From positions 3,100,001-3,164,000 of the forward strand of contig NZ_CP080525.1 of the NCBI RefSeq assembly GCF_024746815.1: a DNA stretch of 64,000 nucleotides, given 5' to 3'. Position 1 is the stretch's first letter. Every line of letters begins with the position of its first letter. The notes below the pieces were generated by a model. The model was not told the origin of the DNA and searched no databases. It saw only the letters and a list, made by a program, of their open reading frames with translations. The DNA is from Mesorhizobium sp. AR07 (GTDB lineage: Bacteria; Pseudomonadota; Alphaproteobacteria; Rhizobiales; Rhizobiaceae). The translations under genes were made by a program, and so were the position numbers. Shown in pieces: positions 35,416-43,658 of this stretch.

Positions 35416-35511
35416 TCAGTTCAATTTGACCAGAACCACACGGCGGTTCTTGGCGCGACCCGCCTCGTCGTCATTGCTGGCCACAGGCGTGCTGACACTG
35501 CGGCTGGCGAG
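35416..35511 (-). pseudogene. Remnant of an OmpA-family C-terminus
   Basis: On the minus strand about 30 codons before a TGA read STPVASNDDEAGRAKNRRVV followed by LVKLN. This matches the end of OmpA-like peptidoglycan-binding domains (P-V-A-x-N-x-x-x-x-G-R-A-x-N-R-R-V). Upstream the frame has no such similarity and no full gene exists. It appears to be the tail of a deleted gene. Confidence 0.6.
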
Positions 35512-35572
35512 AACAAGCCCCGCCCAGAAAAACGTGATGGCTAAAACGTGATGGCTGTCGTCTTGAATGCAT

Positions 35573-35608
35573 GCATCGATCATCCCCCCTTCGAACTATG
35601 ATCGATGC
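35573..35608. repeat. Perfect 11-bp inverted repeat near the OmpA remnant
   Basis: GCATCGATCAT and ATGATCGATGC enclose 14 bases. Just before it, the sequence ACGTGATGGCT occurs twice (about 35532-35554), a short direct repeat. The area looks rearranged; a terminator or operator role cannot be told apart. Confidence 0.55.
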
Positions 35609-35643
35609 TTAGCAGAGCGGGTATGTCCAGTCGATGACGCCGC

Positions 35644-36183
35644 TCAGGGCAGCCGCTCCAGCAGGATGGTCGGAGCGTCGTGGTAGGTGGTCCGCACCAC
35701 TTCCCGGTAACCGCATTTCGTCGCGACGTTCAGCGAAGCGGCGTTTTCCGGATCGATGATGCAGACGGTCTTGGCAGGCCCGAACGTCTCTTCGCCCCAT
35801 GCCAGGATGCGGCCAACCACCTCGGTGGCGAAGCCTGCGCCGTGCACGGCAGGAACGAGCGCCCACCCGGCCTCGGGAATGCCTTCGATCGACGGCTCCA
35901 TGCCGCGCTTCAGATCGTGAAAGCCGGCCTCGCCGATGAAACGGCCCGTCGCCTTCTCCTCGATCGCCCAAAAACCGTAGCCGAGCAGCGACCACAGGCC
36001 GGCATGCCGCAGGAAGCGCATCCAGCTTTCTTCGCGCGTACGCGGCTTGCCGCCGATGAAACGGGTGACGACGGGATCGGTCCACATCGTGACATAGGCG
36101 TCGAAATCGCCCAGCCGGTGTGTCCGCAGAATGGTTCGCTGCGTCTCGATGGCTGGAGCGCTGGCGGCTTGCGGGTTGCTCAT
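35644..36183 (-). CDS. GNAT family N-acetyltransferase (RimJ/RimL-like)
   Basis: The 179-aa protein has the acetyltransferase_3 pattern: an N-terminal ETQRTILRTHRLGDFDAYVTMWTDPVV strand-helix, a central GFWAIEEKATGRFIGEAGFHDLKRG, and motif A/B regions AGFATEVVGRILAWGEE and IDPENAASLNVATKCGYREV. The CoA motif is of the weaker RxxG type (VHGAGFATE). This family modifies small molecules or ribosomal proteins. The substrate is unknown. Confidence 0.87.
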   Translation of the reverse strand: MSNPQAASAPAIETQRTILRTHRLGDFDAYVTMWTDPVVTRFIGGKPRTREESWMRFLRHAGLWSLLGYGFWAIEEKATGRFIGEAGFHDLKRGMEPSIEGIPEAGWALVPAVHGAGFATEVVGRILAWGEETFGPAKTVCIIDPENAASLNVATKCGYREVVRTTYHDAPTILLERLP

Positions 36184-36282
36184 TGTATCTGCCTTGCTTG
36201 TCTACCCGGCGCTTAGCAAATTGTCCGGGCCAGGCAAGGGGCCAAGGCAGGGCATGTCATCTTCCAGACGAGAAAATCGTTC

Positions 36283-36513
36283 TCAGCCGCGCCAGGCCAT
36301 GTTCATGTAGACGCCGCCGCGCCGCAGCTCGTCCAGCATCTGGTCGAGCCGTTTCTGCCTGGTATCCGGCCGCTTGGCGCGGCCGATCCTGCCGAGGTAA
36401 TCGTTCTTCTGGTAGTCCGGCCGGACCTCATAGGCGACCATCACGCCGCGCTCCGTCAGGGCCGCGCGGACATCGTCGGGCATCGGGTTCAGGGCGCGCT
36501 TCAATCCGGTCAT
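36283..36513 (-). CDS. YdeI/OmpD-associated (OmdA) C-terminal-type small protein
   Basis: The 76-aa product reads like the isolated C-terminal region of YdeI-type proteins: MPDDVRAALTERGV, YQKNDYLGRIGRAKRPDTRQKRLDQMLDELRRGGVYMNMAW. Full YdeI proteins have about 200 aa, so this one is a stand-alone small version. It may be a functional one-domain member or a relic. A tandem repeat lies upstream of its start codon. Confidence 0.7.
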   Translation of the reverse strand: MTGLKRALNPMPDDVRAALTERGVMVAYEVRPDYQKNDYLGRIGRAKRPDTRQKRLDQMLDELRRGGVYMNMAWRG

Positions 36514-36542
36514 GCTCGGAAACTACAGTGGCGGAATTTCGC

Positions 36543-36602
36543 GTCAACACCGCACGCGGGTTGGTCAACACCGCACGCGGGTTGGTCAACACCGCACGCG
36601 GG
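36543..36602. repeat. Tandem repeat, 21-bp unit, 2.9 copies
   Basis: The block GTCAACACCGCACGCGGG followed by TTG is repeated twice in full and once without the last three bases, with no mismatch among copies. It lies 29 bases upstream of the YdeI-like gene start and before the DUF2214 gene. The identity of the units suggests recent or mutable expansion. Confidence 0.9.
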
Positions 36603-36724
36603 CCTTCCAGCTCCGCTATGGGAATTCCGCGCGACAGTGTATTTTCACGACAGGCTGATTCAGCACCTGCCGGCGCGACCCTTTCCAAATGCGGGCCGGC
36701 GCCGTCAAACCCAAGGGAAAGAGC

Positions 36725-37180
36725 ATGGACACCACCGATCTTGTGCTTGCCATTGTCCATCATCTGCTGGTGTTTTCCCTGGCCGGGATCATCGGCGCCG
36801 AGTTCGTGCTGATCCGCGGCGATCTGGCCGCCGCGACACTCAAGCGGCTGGCCGGCATCGACCGCCACTACGGCATCATCGCCTCGCTGATCATCATCGT
36901 CGGCATCGGCCGCGTCTTCTATGGCCTCAAGGGTTGGGAATTCTACGTCTACAACTGGGTGTTCTGGGCCAAGATGGCGGCATTTGGCATCGTTGGCCTG
37001 CTGTCGATCATCCCGACCATTCGCTTCATTTCCTGGAACAGGCAGGCCGGCGCCAATCCCTCGTTCCTGGTGCCGGCAGCCGAGCTTGCTTCGGTGAAGA
37101 CCTATATCCGCGCCGAGGCGTTCATCTTCCTGCTGATCCCGGCCTTCGCCGCGGCGATGGCGCGCGGCTACGGCTCCTGA
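36725..37180 (+). CDS. DUF2214 family membrane protein
   Basis: The 151-aa protein has four hydrophobic segments (about 6-26, 46-66, 79-98, 128-146), with an N-terminal VLAIVHHLLVFSLAGIIGAEFVLIRG and ARxYGLxDxxYG-like elements replaced by HYGIIASLIIIVGIGRVFYGLKG. It is an inner membrane protein of unknown role. The ATG at 36725 follows AAGGGAAAGAGC. Its last 13 bases overlap the end of the convergent nth gene. Confidence 0.8.
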   Translation: MDTTDLVLAIVHHLLVFSLAGIIGAEFVLIRGDLAAATLKRLAGIDRHYGIIASLIIIVGIGRVFYGLKGWEFYVYNWVFWAKMAAFGIVGLLSIIPTIRFISWNRQAGANPSFLVPAAELASVKTYIRAEAFIFLLIPAFAAAMARGYGS

Positions 37181-37980
37181 TTTTCGGCGACGGCCGTTTC
37201 AAGCGACGCGATCGGTACCAGCGGCGCCGGCACGTCGGTCGTCTTCTCCTGCGCCTTGCAGATATCGGCGATGATGCAGGCCGGGCAATCCGGCCTGCGC
37301 GCCTTGCAGACATAGCGGCCATGCAGGATCAGCCAGTGATGCGCGTGGCGCATATACTCGTCCGGAATGATCTTCAGCAGTCCTTGTTCGACCTGTTCCG
37401 GCGTCTTGCCGGGCGCCAGGCCGAGCCGGTTGCCGATGCGGAAAATATGCGTGTCGACCGCCATCGTATGCTGGCCGAACGCCATGTTGAGCACGACGTT
37501 GGCGGTCTTGCGCCCGACGCCCGGCAGCTTGACCAGCTGGTCGCGGTCGTCAGACACCTCGCCGCCATGGTCGCGGATCAGCGCCTGCGACAGCGCAATG
37601 ACGTTCTTGGCCTTGTTGCGCCAGAGCCCGATGGTCCTGATGTGGTCGCCAACCTTGGCTTCGCCCAGCGCCAGCATCTTTTGCGGCGTATCGGCGACCT
37701 TGAACAGCGCCCGCGTCGCCTTGTTGACACCGGCATCGGTCGCCTGCGCCGACAGCACCACCGCCACCAGCAGCGTGAAAGCGTTGACGTGCTCGAGCTC
37801 GCCCTTCGGTTCCGGCCGCTGGACGGAAAAGCGCCGGAATATCTCATGCACCTCGGCCGCGCTGTAGCGCGAAGAGCGCCGCACCGGCTGCGGGCGCGGC
37901 TTGGCATTCGACCCGTCACGCCGGCCGGGCAACAGCTCTTTTTTGGGCATGGAGGATTCTTTGGACTTGGGGCTCGCCAT
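37168..37980 (-). CDS. nth: Endonuclease III
   Basis: Nth is a base-excision repair glycosylase/AP lyase for oxidised pyrimidines. The helix-hairpin-helix LPGVGRKTANVVL with the catalytic Lys and the catalytic Asp in VDTHIFRIGNRLG are present, and the C-terminal [4Fe-4S] cluster ligands are in the pattern C-x6-C-x2-C-x5-C (CKARRPDCPACIIADIC). The ATG at 37980 has AGGAAGG just upstream, which I prefer to a codon 33 bases earlier. The N-terminus before the domain (about 45 residues, basic, Pro-rich) is longer than in E. coli Nth. Confidence 0.94.
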   Translation of the reverse strand: MASPKSKESSMPKKELLPGRRDGSNAKPRPQPVRRSSRYSAAEVHEIFRRFSVQRPEPKGELEHVNAFTLLVAVVLSAQATDAGVNKATRALFKVADTPQKMLALGEAKVGDHIRTIGLWRNKAKNVIALSQALIRDHGGEVSDDRDQLVKLPGVGRKTANVVLNMAFGQHTMAVDTHIFRIGNRLGLAPGKTPEQVEQGLLKIIPDEYMRHAHHWLILHGRYVCKARRPDCPACIIADICKAQEKTTDVPAPLVPIASLETAVAENQEP

Positions 37981-37994
37981 TTCCTTCCTATAAT
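37961..37994 (+). promoter_or_regulatory. Candidate promoter of the DUF2244 gene, possibly leaderless
   Basis: A perfect TATAAT lies at 37989-37994, only 8 bases before the ATG at 38003. CTTGGG (37966-37971) is 17 bases upstream, while TTGGAC lies at 37961-37966. If used, transcription would start close to the ATG. Confidence 0.45.
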
Positions 37995-38002
37995 ATCTAG
38001 CC

Positions 38003-38497
38003 ATGAGCGACACAAACGCCTCATTTCAGGCCGACGAACCATTCTTTCGCGCACTGCTGACGCCGCATCGGTCGCTGGGCAAAACCGGTTTTGCCGTGCT
38101 GATGGGCGCGCTGCTGTTCGGCTGGCTGGCGACAGGCGCGTTTTTCCTGTCACGCGGCGCCTGGCCGGTGTTCGGCTTCTTCGGCCTCGACGTGGTCGCC
38201 GTCTACATCGCCTTTCGCGCCAACTACCGTGCCGCGCGTGCCAGCGAAGAGGTGTCCGTCTCGCGCACCAGCCTCGACATCCGCAAGACAGCACCCTCGG
38301 GAAAATCGGAAGCGCATCGCTTCAACCCGTTCTGGGCGCGGTTCTCGGTCGCCCGTCATGCCGAGATCGGCATCACCAGGATGACGGTGGAGGGACAAGG
38401 CCAGAACGTGCCGATCGGCGGTTTTCTGGACCCTGACTCCCGCGAGAGTTTTGCGACGGCCTTTTCGCGCGCGCTGGCGACCGCCAAGGCGCGCTGA
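38003..38497 (+). CDS. DUF2244 family membrane protein
   Basis: The 164-aa protein has two membrane segments (about 30-50 and 55-73) followed by a soluble C-terminal domain with VSVSRTSLDIRKTAP and RFSVARHAEIGITRMTVEGQG. This is the DUF2244 pattern of alphaproteobacteria, where the gene is often next to nth as here. It has no known activity. The two starts (nth and this gene) are 22 bases apart. Confidence 0.85.
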   Translation: MSDTNASFQADEPFFRALLTPHRSLGKTGFAVLMGALLFGWLATGAFFLSRGAWPVFGFFGLDVVAVYIAFRANYRAARASEEVSVSRTSLDIRKTAPSGKSEAHRFNPFWARFSVARHAEIGITRMTVEGQGQNVPIGGFLDPDSRESFATAFSRALATAKAR

Positions 38498-38499
38498 GC

Positions 38500-39315
38500 C
38501 TAGAATCGATAGCGCAAAAGCCTGCCGATCTTGCGCAGAGCCGGAATGTGTATCCACAGGCGAATGAACAGTTTGGCGGACCAGCCCATGCGGGCGGCGT
38601 GTTCGGGCTTGTAGGCCGAGATGTCCTCGACGAACCGCAGCTTCGGAACGGCGAGCTCCAGGTCGTGCGGATCCTCGATGTTCCAGTAGACCTTGGCGCC
38701 CGTCGCCTTGAAGGACGGGTTGAGGCGCAGCAGCTTCAGGCCGAAACGGCTGTAGGCGTCGAATATCAGCTCGCCGCTGGCAAGATGCGAGACAAGCCGC
38801 GCAAACAGCCGCGGCCCCTCGTCGGCGGGGAGATAGGGCGTCAGTCCTTCCGCCACCACCATGGCCGGGCGGTTGCGCGGCACTTCAGCCAGCCAATCCG
38901 GCTCGGTAACCGACGAAGCGACCAGATGGTAATGGTCGCGGGACGGGTAAAGCTTGCGCCTGAGCTCGATGACTTCCGGATAGTCGACATCGAACCAGTC
39001 CACTCCTGGTAGCGGCTCGACACGGAAGATGCGCGTATCGAGCCCGCAACCGAGATGCAGCACGATGGCATCGAGATTTCTGGCGAGAAAGTCCTGAACG
39101 CGGACGTCCAGCGTCTTTGCCCGGATCGCCAGGCCGACGCCGAGATTATCGTCGACCTTGAGCCTGGAGAAATCATAGTCGATGTTGCGCACCGCCTCGT
39201 CGGCGAAGTGATCATTGAGCAGCGAATCCGGCAACCTGCTCTCCAGCGCCTTGCCGTAGAGCGTCAGCAGCAACGTCTCCTTTTCCCCCGTCAGATGCAC
39301 TTTTTCGCCGGCCAT
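38500..39315 (-). CDS. Class I SAM-dependent methyltransferase of leucine-carboxylmethyltransferase type
   Basis: The ATG at 39315 gives 271 aa. The SAM motif is HLGCGLDTRIFRVEP (about 90-104), with VDWFDVDYPEVIELRRKLYP and the VVAEGLTPYLP motif that mark the Tcmp/LCM family (PF04072). Such enzymes methylate carboxyl or hydroxyl groups of polyketides and related metabolites. The N-terminal frame extension upstream overlaps the ada promoter region and is not used. The substrate is unknown. Confidence 0.85.
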   Translation of the reverse strand: MAGEKVHLTGEKETLLLTLYGKALESRLPDSLLNDHFADEAVRNIDYDFSRLKVDDNLGVGLAIRAKTLDVRVQDFLARNLDAIVLHLGCGLDTRIFRVEPLPGVDWFDVDYPEVIELRRKLYPSRDHYHLVASSVTEPDWLAEVPRNRPAMVVAEGLTPYLPADEGPRLFARLVSHLASGELIFDAYSRFGLKLLRLNPSFKATGAKVYWNIEDPHDLELAVPKLRFVEDISAYKPEHAARMGWSAKLFIRLWIHIPALRKIGRLLRYRF

Positions 39316-39430
39316 CGCGGCTCCTCGGACCAAATCCCCGAGTCTATCTGGGTATGCGCGGCAAGAAGGCAAGTTTCGGGTGGCGATCGGCGCCCCAAGG
39401 GGCGATATTCCTGACCAAGGAGACAGTTCC

Positions 39431-40309
39431 ATGAGCACGCAGACAGCAGTCCTCAAAAAGGACATCACGCCGCAAGGCAGCGACTACGAAATCGTGCGCC
39501 GCGCCATCGAGAAGATCAGCCTCGACTATCGCGACCAGCCGTCGCTGGAAGAACTGGCCGAGGAGGTCGGCGAGACACCGACCGGCCTGCAGAAGCTGTT
39601 CACGCGCTGGGCCGGCCTGTCGCCAAAAGCCTTCCTGCAGGCGGTGACACTGGACCATGCCCGCAAACTGCTGGATTCGGGCATGCCGCTGCTCGAAACA
39701 TCATTCGAGCTGGGCATGTCCGGCCCCGGCCGGCTGCACGATCTCTTCGTTACCCACGAGGCAATGTCGCCGGGCGACTACAAGACGCGCGGCGCCGGGC
39801 TGACCATCCGTTACGGCTATCATCCCTCGCCATTCGGCACCGCCCTGATCATGGTCACCGACCGCGGGCTTGCCGGCCTCGCCTTCAATGATCCAGGCGA
39901 GGAGCGCGCAGCCTTCGCCGACATGTCCAGCCGATGGCCGAACGCCCACTATGCCGAGGACATGACTGCTACCGGGCCTTATGCCGCGCGCATCTTCGAC
40001 CCGACGCTGTGGCGTCCCGACCAGCCGCTGCATGTCGTCATGATCGGCACCGACTTCCAGGTTCGGGTCTGGGAAGCGCTGCTCAAGATCCCGATGGGCA
40101 AGGCCCGTACCTATTCCTCGATCGCCGCCAGCATCGGCGCGCCGAGCGCCAGCCGTGCCGTCGGCGCCGCCAACGGCGCCAACCCGCTCTCTTTCGTGGT
40201 GCCCTGCCATCGCGCCATCGGCAAGTCCGGCGACCTCACCGGCTATCACTGGGGCCTGACCCGCAAGCGCGCCATCCTGGGCTGGGAGGCCGGGCAAGTC
40301 ACATCCTGA
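39431..40309 (+). CDS. Ada-like bifunctional AraC regulator / methylated-DNA-cysteine methyltransferase
   Basis: The 292-aa protein starts with an AraC-type HTH (about residues 18-100) and ends with an MGMT domain carrying PCHRAIG with the acceptor Cys (about residue 258). The N-terminal methyl-phosphotriester (zinc) domain of E. coli Ada is missing, so its regulation by phosphotriester repair cannot work in the classical way. AAGGAG stands 5-10 bases before the ATG. It repairs O6-methylguanine and may control itself or other repair genes. Confidence 0.88.
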   Translation: MSTQTAVLKKDITPQGSDYEIVRRAIEKISLDYRDQPSLEELAEEVGETPTGLQKLFTRWAGLSPKAFLQAVTLDHARKLLDSGMPLLETSFELGMSGPGRLHDLFVTHEAMSPGDYKTRGAGLTIRYGYHPSPFGTALIMVTDRGLAGLAFNDPGEERAAFADMSSRWPNAHYAEDMTATGPYAARIFDPTLWRPDQPLHVVMIGTDFQVRVWEALLKIPMGKARTYSSIAASIGAPSASRAVGAANGANPLSFVVPCHRAIGKSGDLTGYHWGLTRKRAILGWEAGQVTS

Positions 40310-40412
40310 GATTTTTCGGACACCTGCAACACCGGCGCCTGCGACATCAGCATGCTCTGGAAAGCAGCGGTCTTTAAGGGTAGCTTCCCGCGCATTCAGC
40401 AGGAGGCATTCC

Positions 40413-41318
40413 TTGATTATCGTTATCGGCTCGATCAACCTCGACCTCATCGCCAATGTCGACCGCCTGCCGAGCCCCGGCGAGACGGTGAGCGGCTCGG
40501 CCTTTGCCTCCGCGCCCGGCGGCAAGGGTGCCAACCAGGCGCTGGCCGCCGCGCGCGCCGGTGCTTTGGTGCGTATGGTCGGTGCCGTCGGCAAGGACAG
40601 CTTCGCCGCCGAGGCACTGGCACTGCTGCGCGATGGCAAGGTCGACCTGTCCGGCGTCGCCGAGACCTTTGCCTCGACCGGTACGGCGCTGATCATGGTC
40701 GGCGACGACGGCGAGAACATCATCGCCGTGGTGCCAGGCGCCAACGCTTCCGTGTTGCCCGGCGACCTGTCCAAGGCCTTCCTCAGGAAGGGCGATGTCG
40801 TGCTGCTGCAGCATGAAATCCCGCTGGCGACCGTCGATGCCGCGCTCGATCAGGCCAGGGCGGCCGGCGCCGTCACCGTGCTCAACACCGCCCCCTTCCA
40901 GGGCGACGCGGCGGCCTTCCTCGGCAAGGCCGACTATGCGATCGCCAACGAGACCGAATTCGACCTCTATGGCGAGGCGCTGGCGCTGAATGGCCGCGAC
41001 CGGGCGTCGCGCATGCGCGACTATGCCGGGAAGACCGGCCGCACCATCGTCGTCACGCTCGGCGGCGACGGCGTGATGGCGGCGACGCCGAGCGATTTCC
41101 TGAACGTTCCGGCAATGAAGATCACCCCTGTCGACACGGTCGGCGCCGGCGACACGTTCTGCGGTTATTTCGCCGCCGGCCTGTCGTCCGGCCTTGCGCT
41201 CGACAAGGCACTGGCGCGCGCCAGCGTGGCCGGCTCACTGGCTTGCCTGAAGCCTGGCGCCCAGCCGGCGATCCCGCTGGCCGCGGATGTCGATCAGGCG
41301 TTGCTGAAATCCCATTGA
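40413..41318 (+). CDS. rbsK: Ribokinase
   Basis: This 301-aa PfkB-family kinase starts at TTG, with a strong AGGAGG 6 bases before it. The N-terminal SINLDLIANVDRLPSPGETV and GGKGANQALAAARAGA motifs and the C-terminal DTVGAGDTFCGYFAAGL with the catalytic Asp fit ribokinase. It makes ribose-5-phosphate from ribose, which the nucleoside hydrolase at 43659 would release. The next gene starts 10 bases downstream. Confidence 0.92.
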   Translation: MIIVIGSINLDLIANVDRLPSPGETVSGSAFASAPGGKGANQALAAARAGALVRMVGAVGKDSFAAEALALLRDGKVDLSGVAETFASTGTALIMVGDDGENIIAVVPGANASVLPGDLSKAFLRKGDVVLLQHEIPLATVDAALDQARAAGAVTVLNTAPFQGDAAAFLGKADYAIANETEFDLYGEALALNGRDRASRMRDYAGKTGRTIVVTLGGDGVMAATPSDFLNVPAMKITPVDTVGAGDTFCGYFAAGLSSGLALDKALARASVAGSLACLKPGAQPAIPLAADVDQALLKSH

Positions 41319-41328
41319 GATAGCCACC

Positions 41329-42777
41329 ATGCGCCCTCAGACGAAGCATGCCGTGCCGCCGGCCGGCGACATTTGCCGCCTCTCCGCGGTCGAACTTGCC
41401 GGCGCGATCCGGCAAAGGAAACTTTCCGTGCGCGAGGTGGTGACGGCCTTCCTCGACCGCATCGAGGCGGTCAATCCGCTGGTCAACGCCATCGTCTCGT
41501 TGCGCGACCGTGGCGACATCCTGCGCGAAGCCGATGCGGCCGACGCCCGGCAGCAGGCAGGCGTCGAAACCGGCCCACTCTTCGGCCTGCCGATCGCCAT
41601 CAAGGACCTCGCCTCGACGAGAGGCCTCAAGACCTCGTTCGGCTCGCCGATCTTTGCCGATTTCGTGCCGCAGGAAGACGATTTCTTCGTCGAGCGCATT
41701 CGCGACGCCGGCGCCATCATCATCGGCAAGACCAACGTTCCTGAATTCGGCCTTGGCTCCAACACCTACAACAATGTATTCGGGCCGACGCTGAATGCCT
41801 TCGATCCGGCGCTGACCGCCGGCGGCTCGAGCGGCGGCGCGGCGGTGGCGCTGGCGCTTGATATGCTGCCTGTCGCCGATGGCAGCGACTTCGGCGGCTC
41901 ACTGCGCAATCCGGCGGCCTGGAACAATGTCTACGGGTTCCGCCCGTCGCAAGGGCTTGTCCCCGGCGGACCGGACTTCGAGGTCTTCCATGCGCAGATG
42001 GGTGTCGAGGGGCCGATGGGCCGCAATGTCCGCGATATGGCCCTGCTGCTCGACGTGCAGGCGGGGTATCATCCGCATGCGCCGTTATCTTATGAGAAAC
42101 CGGGCTCATTCCTCGAAGGGCTTGGGACGGCAGCGACTGGCGGCCGCATCGCCTGGCTCAGTGACCTCGGCGGTCATCTGCCGGTCGAAGCCGGTATCCT
42201 CGATCTCTGCGAGGCCGCGCTTGGCCGGTTCGCGGATGCATCCTTCCTGACCGAGCCGCTAAGGCCCGACTTCGATTTCGAAGCCCTGTGGCAGGCTTTC
42301 GTGACACTGCGCCAGGCCAGCAGCGGCTGTGCGCTTAAAGTGCACTACGACGATCCCTCGAAGCGCGGCCTGCTGAAGCCGGAAGCCATCTGGGAAGTGG
42401 AGAACGCGACGCGACTGACAGCCCCGCAGATCCGCGCGGCCTCGGTCATCCGCACGTCCTGGCATCGCACGCTGCTGTCGATCTTCGATCGCTTCGATCT
42501 GATCGCTCTGCCGAGCGCGCAGGTCTTTCCCTTCAATGTCGGCACGCACTGGCCTGGCGAGGTCGCTGGCCGGGCGATGGACAGCTACCACCGCTGGATG
42601 CAGGTTTCCGCATTCGCCACCCTGGGCGGCTGCCCGGCGGTCAACGTGCCGGTCGGCTTCGACGACAGAGGCCGGCCAATGGGCATGCAGCTGATCGGAA
42701 GGCCGCGCGGCGACCTCGCCGTGCTGAAGGCGGCCGCCGCCTGTGAGACGACGCTACCCTGGCAGGCCGGCGCCTGA
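41329..42777 (+). CDS. Amidase of the amidase-signature family
   Basis: The 482-aa protein has the Ser-cisSer-Lys triad: Lys92 (LPIAIKDLAS), the GGSSGG motif (Ser167/168) and nucleophile Ser191 (SDFGGSLRNPA). The overall length is normal. It hydrolyses an amide whose identity cannot be read from the sequence. The gene is in line with rbsK and lysE, but a shared pathway is not obvious. Confidence 0.9.
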   Translation: MRPQTKHAVPPAGDICRLSAVELAGAIRQRKLSVREVVTAFLDRIEAVNPLVNAIVSLRDRGDILREADAADARQQAGVETGPLFGLPIAIKDLASTRGLKTSFGSPIFADFVPQEDDFFVERIRDAGAIIIGKTNVPEFGLGSNTYNNVFGPTLNAFDPALTAGGSSGGAAVALALDMLPVADGSDFGGSLRNPAAWNNVYGFRPSQGLVPGGPDFEVFHAQMGVEGPMGRNVRDMALLLDVQAGYHPHAPLSYEKPGSFLEGLGTAATGGRIAWLSDLGGHLPVEAGILDLCEAALGRFADASFLTEPLRPDFDFEALWQAFVTLRQASSGCALKVHYDDPSKRGLLKPEAIWEVENATRLTAPQIRAASVIRTSWHRTLLSIFDRFDLIALPSAQVFPFNVGTHWPGEVAGRAMDSYHRWMQVSAFATLGGCPAVNVPVGFDDRGRPMGMQLIGRPRGDLAVLKAAAACETTLPWQAGA

Positions 42778-42890
42778 ACCGAATGCACCGGCGTATCGTA
42801 GCGCTTCGCGTACCGGCTTGCACCGGCAGCGCTGCCATGCATTGATTATCGTCTGCCGCGCCGCCTTGGCGGCATTCTTGAGGGAAAATC

Positions 42891-43505
42891 ATGTCGCTGG
42901 AACTCTACGCCGCCTACGTCCTCGCTTGCATCGTCATCATCCTGGTGCCTGGGCCGACGGTCACGCTGATCATCGCCAACAGCATCCGCCACGGCTCCCG
43001 CGCCGGTCTTGCCAATGTCGCCGGCACGCAGGCCGGGCTTGCCGTCATGATCGCCATCGTCGGCATCGGCCTCAACACTCTGATTTCGGGCATGGGCCAC
43101 TGGTTCGAATGGGTGCGGCTGATCGGTGCGGCCTATCTGATCTGGATGGGTGTGCAGATGTTCCGGTCCAAGGGCACGCTGAATGCCGATGGAACGGCAA
43201 GGAAACCGCGCGGCGGCTTCTTCCTGCAGGGCCTGCTGGTGGCGCTCAGCAACCCCAAGACGCTGGTGTTCTTCGGCGCCTTCTTTCCGCAGTTCATTTC
43301 GCCTCAAGGCAACTACTCGCTGCAGATCGTCGTCATGGGCCTCACCGCCATGATCTTCGCCGCCATGTCGGATTCGACCTATGCGCTCGCCGCCGGCCGC
43401 GCCGGGCGCCTGCTGTCGGCCAGCCGCATCAAGCTGTTGTCGAGGATCAGCGGCAGCTTCATGGTCGGTGGCGGCCTGTGGCTGGCGTTTTCACGGTCGA
43501 AGTAG
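42891..43505 (+). CDS. LysE/RhtB family amino-acid exporter
   Basis: The 204-aa protein has six hydrophobic segments and the LysE signature near the N-terminus (LVPGPTVTLIIANSIRHGSRAGLANVAGTQAG, about residues 20-50), with the second half LSNPKTLVFFGAFFPQFI. It exports an amino acid or a related compound. GAGGGAAAATC before the ATG is a good ribosome binding site. Confidence 0.9.
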   Translation: MSLELYAAYVLACIVIILVPGPTVTLIIANSIRHGSRAGLANVAGTQAGLAVMIAIVGIGLNTLISGMGHWFEWVRLIGAAYLIWMGVQMFRSKGTLNADGTARKPRGGFFLQGLLVALSNPKTLVFFGAFFPQFISPQGNYSLQIVVMGLTAMIFAAMSDSTYALAAGRAGRLLSASRIKLLSRISGSFMVGGGLWLAFSRSK

Positions 43506-43509
43506 GACC

Positions 43510-43657
43510 CCTTCCCTCGCCCCGTTTACGGGGAGAGGGTGGTCGCGAAGCGACCGGGTGAGGGGCAGCGCCGGGGCTGCAAGCGGAATATCGACGCCGG
43601 CGCCGCCCCTCATCCGCCTACCGGCACCTTCTCCCCGTAAACGGGGAGAAGGAAGCT
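43510..43657. repeat. RIME-like rhizobial intergenic mosaic element
   Basis: Left arm with CGCCCCGTTTACGGGGAGAG and right arm with CTCCCCGTAAACGGGGAGAA are inverted copies, with a second inner pair (GGTGAGGGGC / GCCCCTCATCC). The total of about 148 bases matches the size and composition of rhizobial mosaic repeats. It fills the space between the convergent lysE and nucleoside hydrolase genes and could terminate both. Confidence 0.75.
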
Positions 43658-43658
43658 T

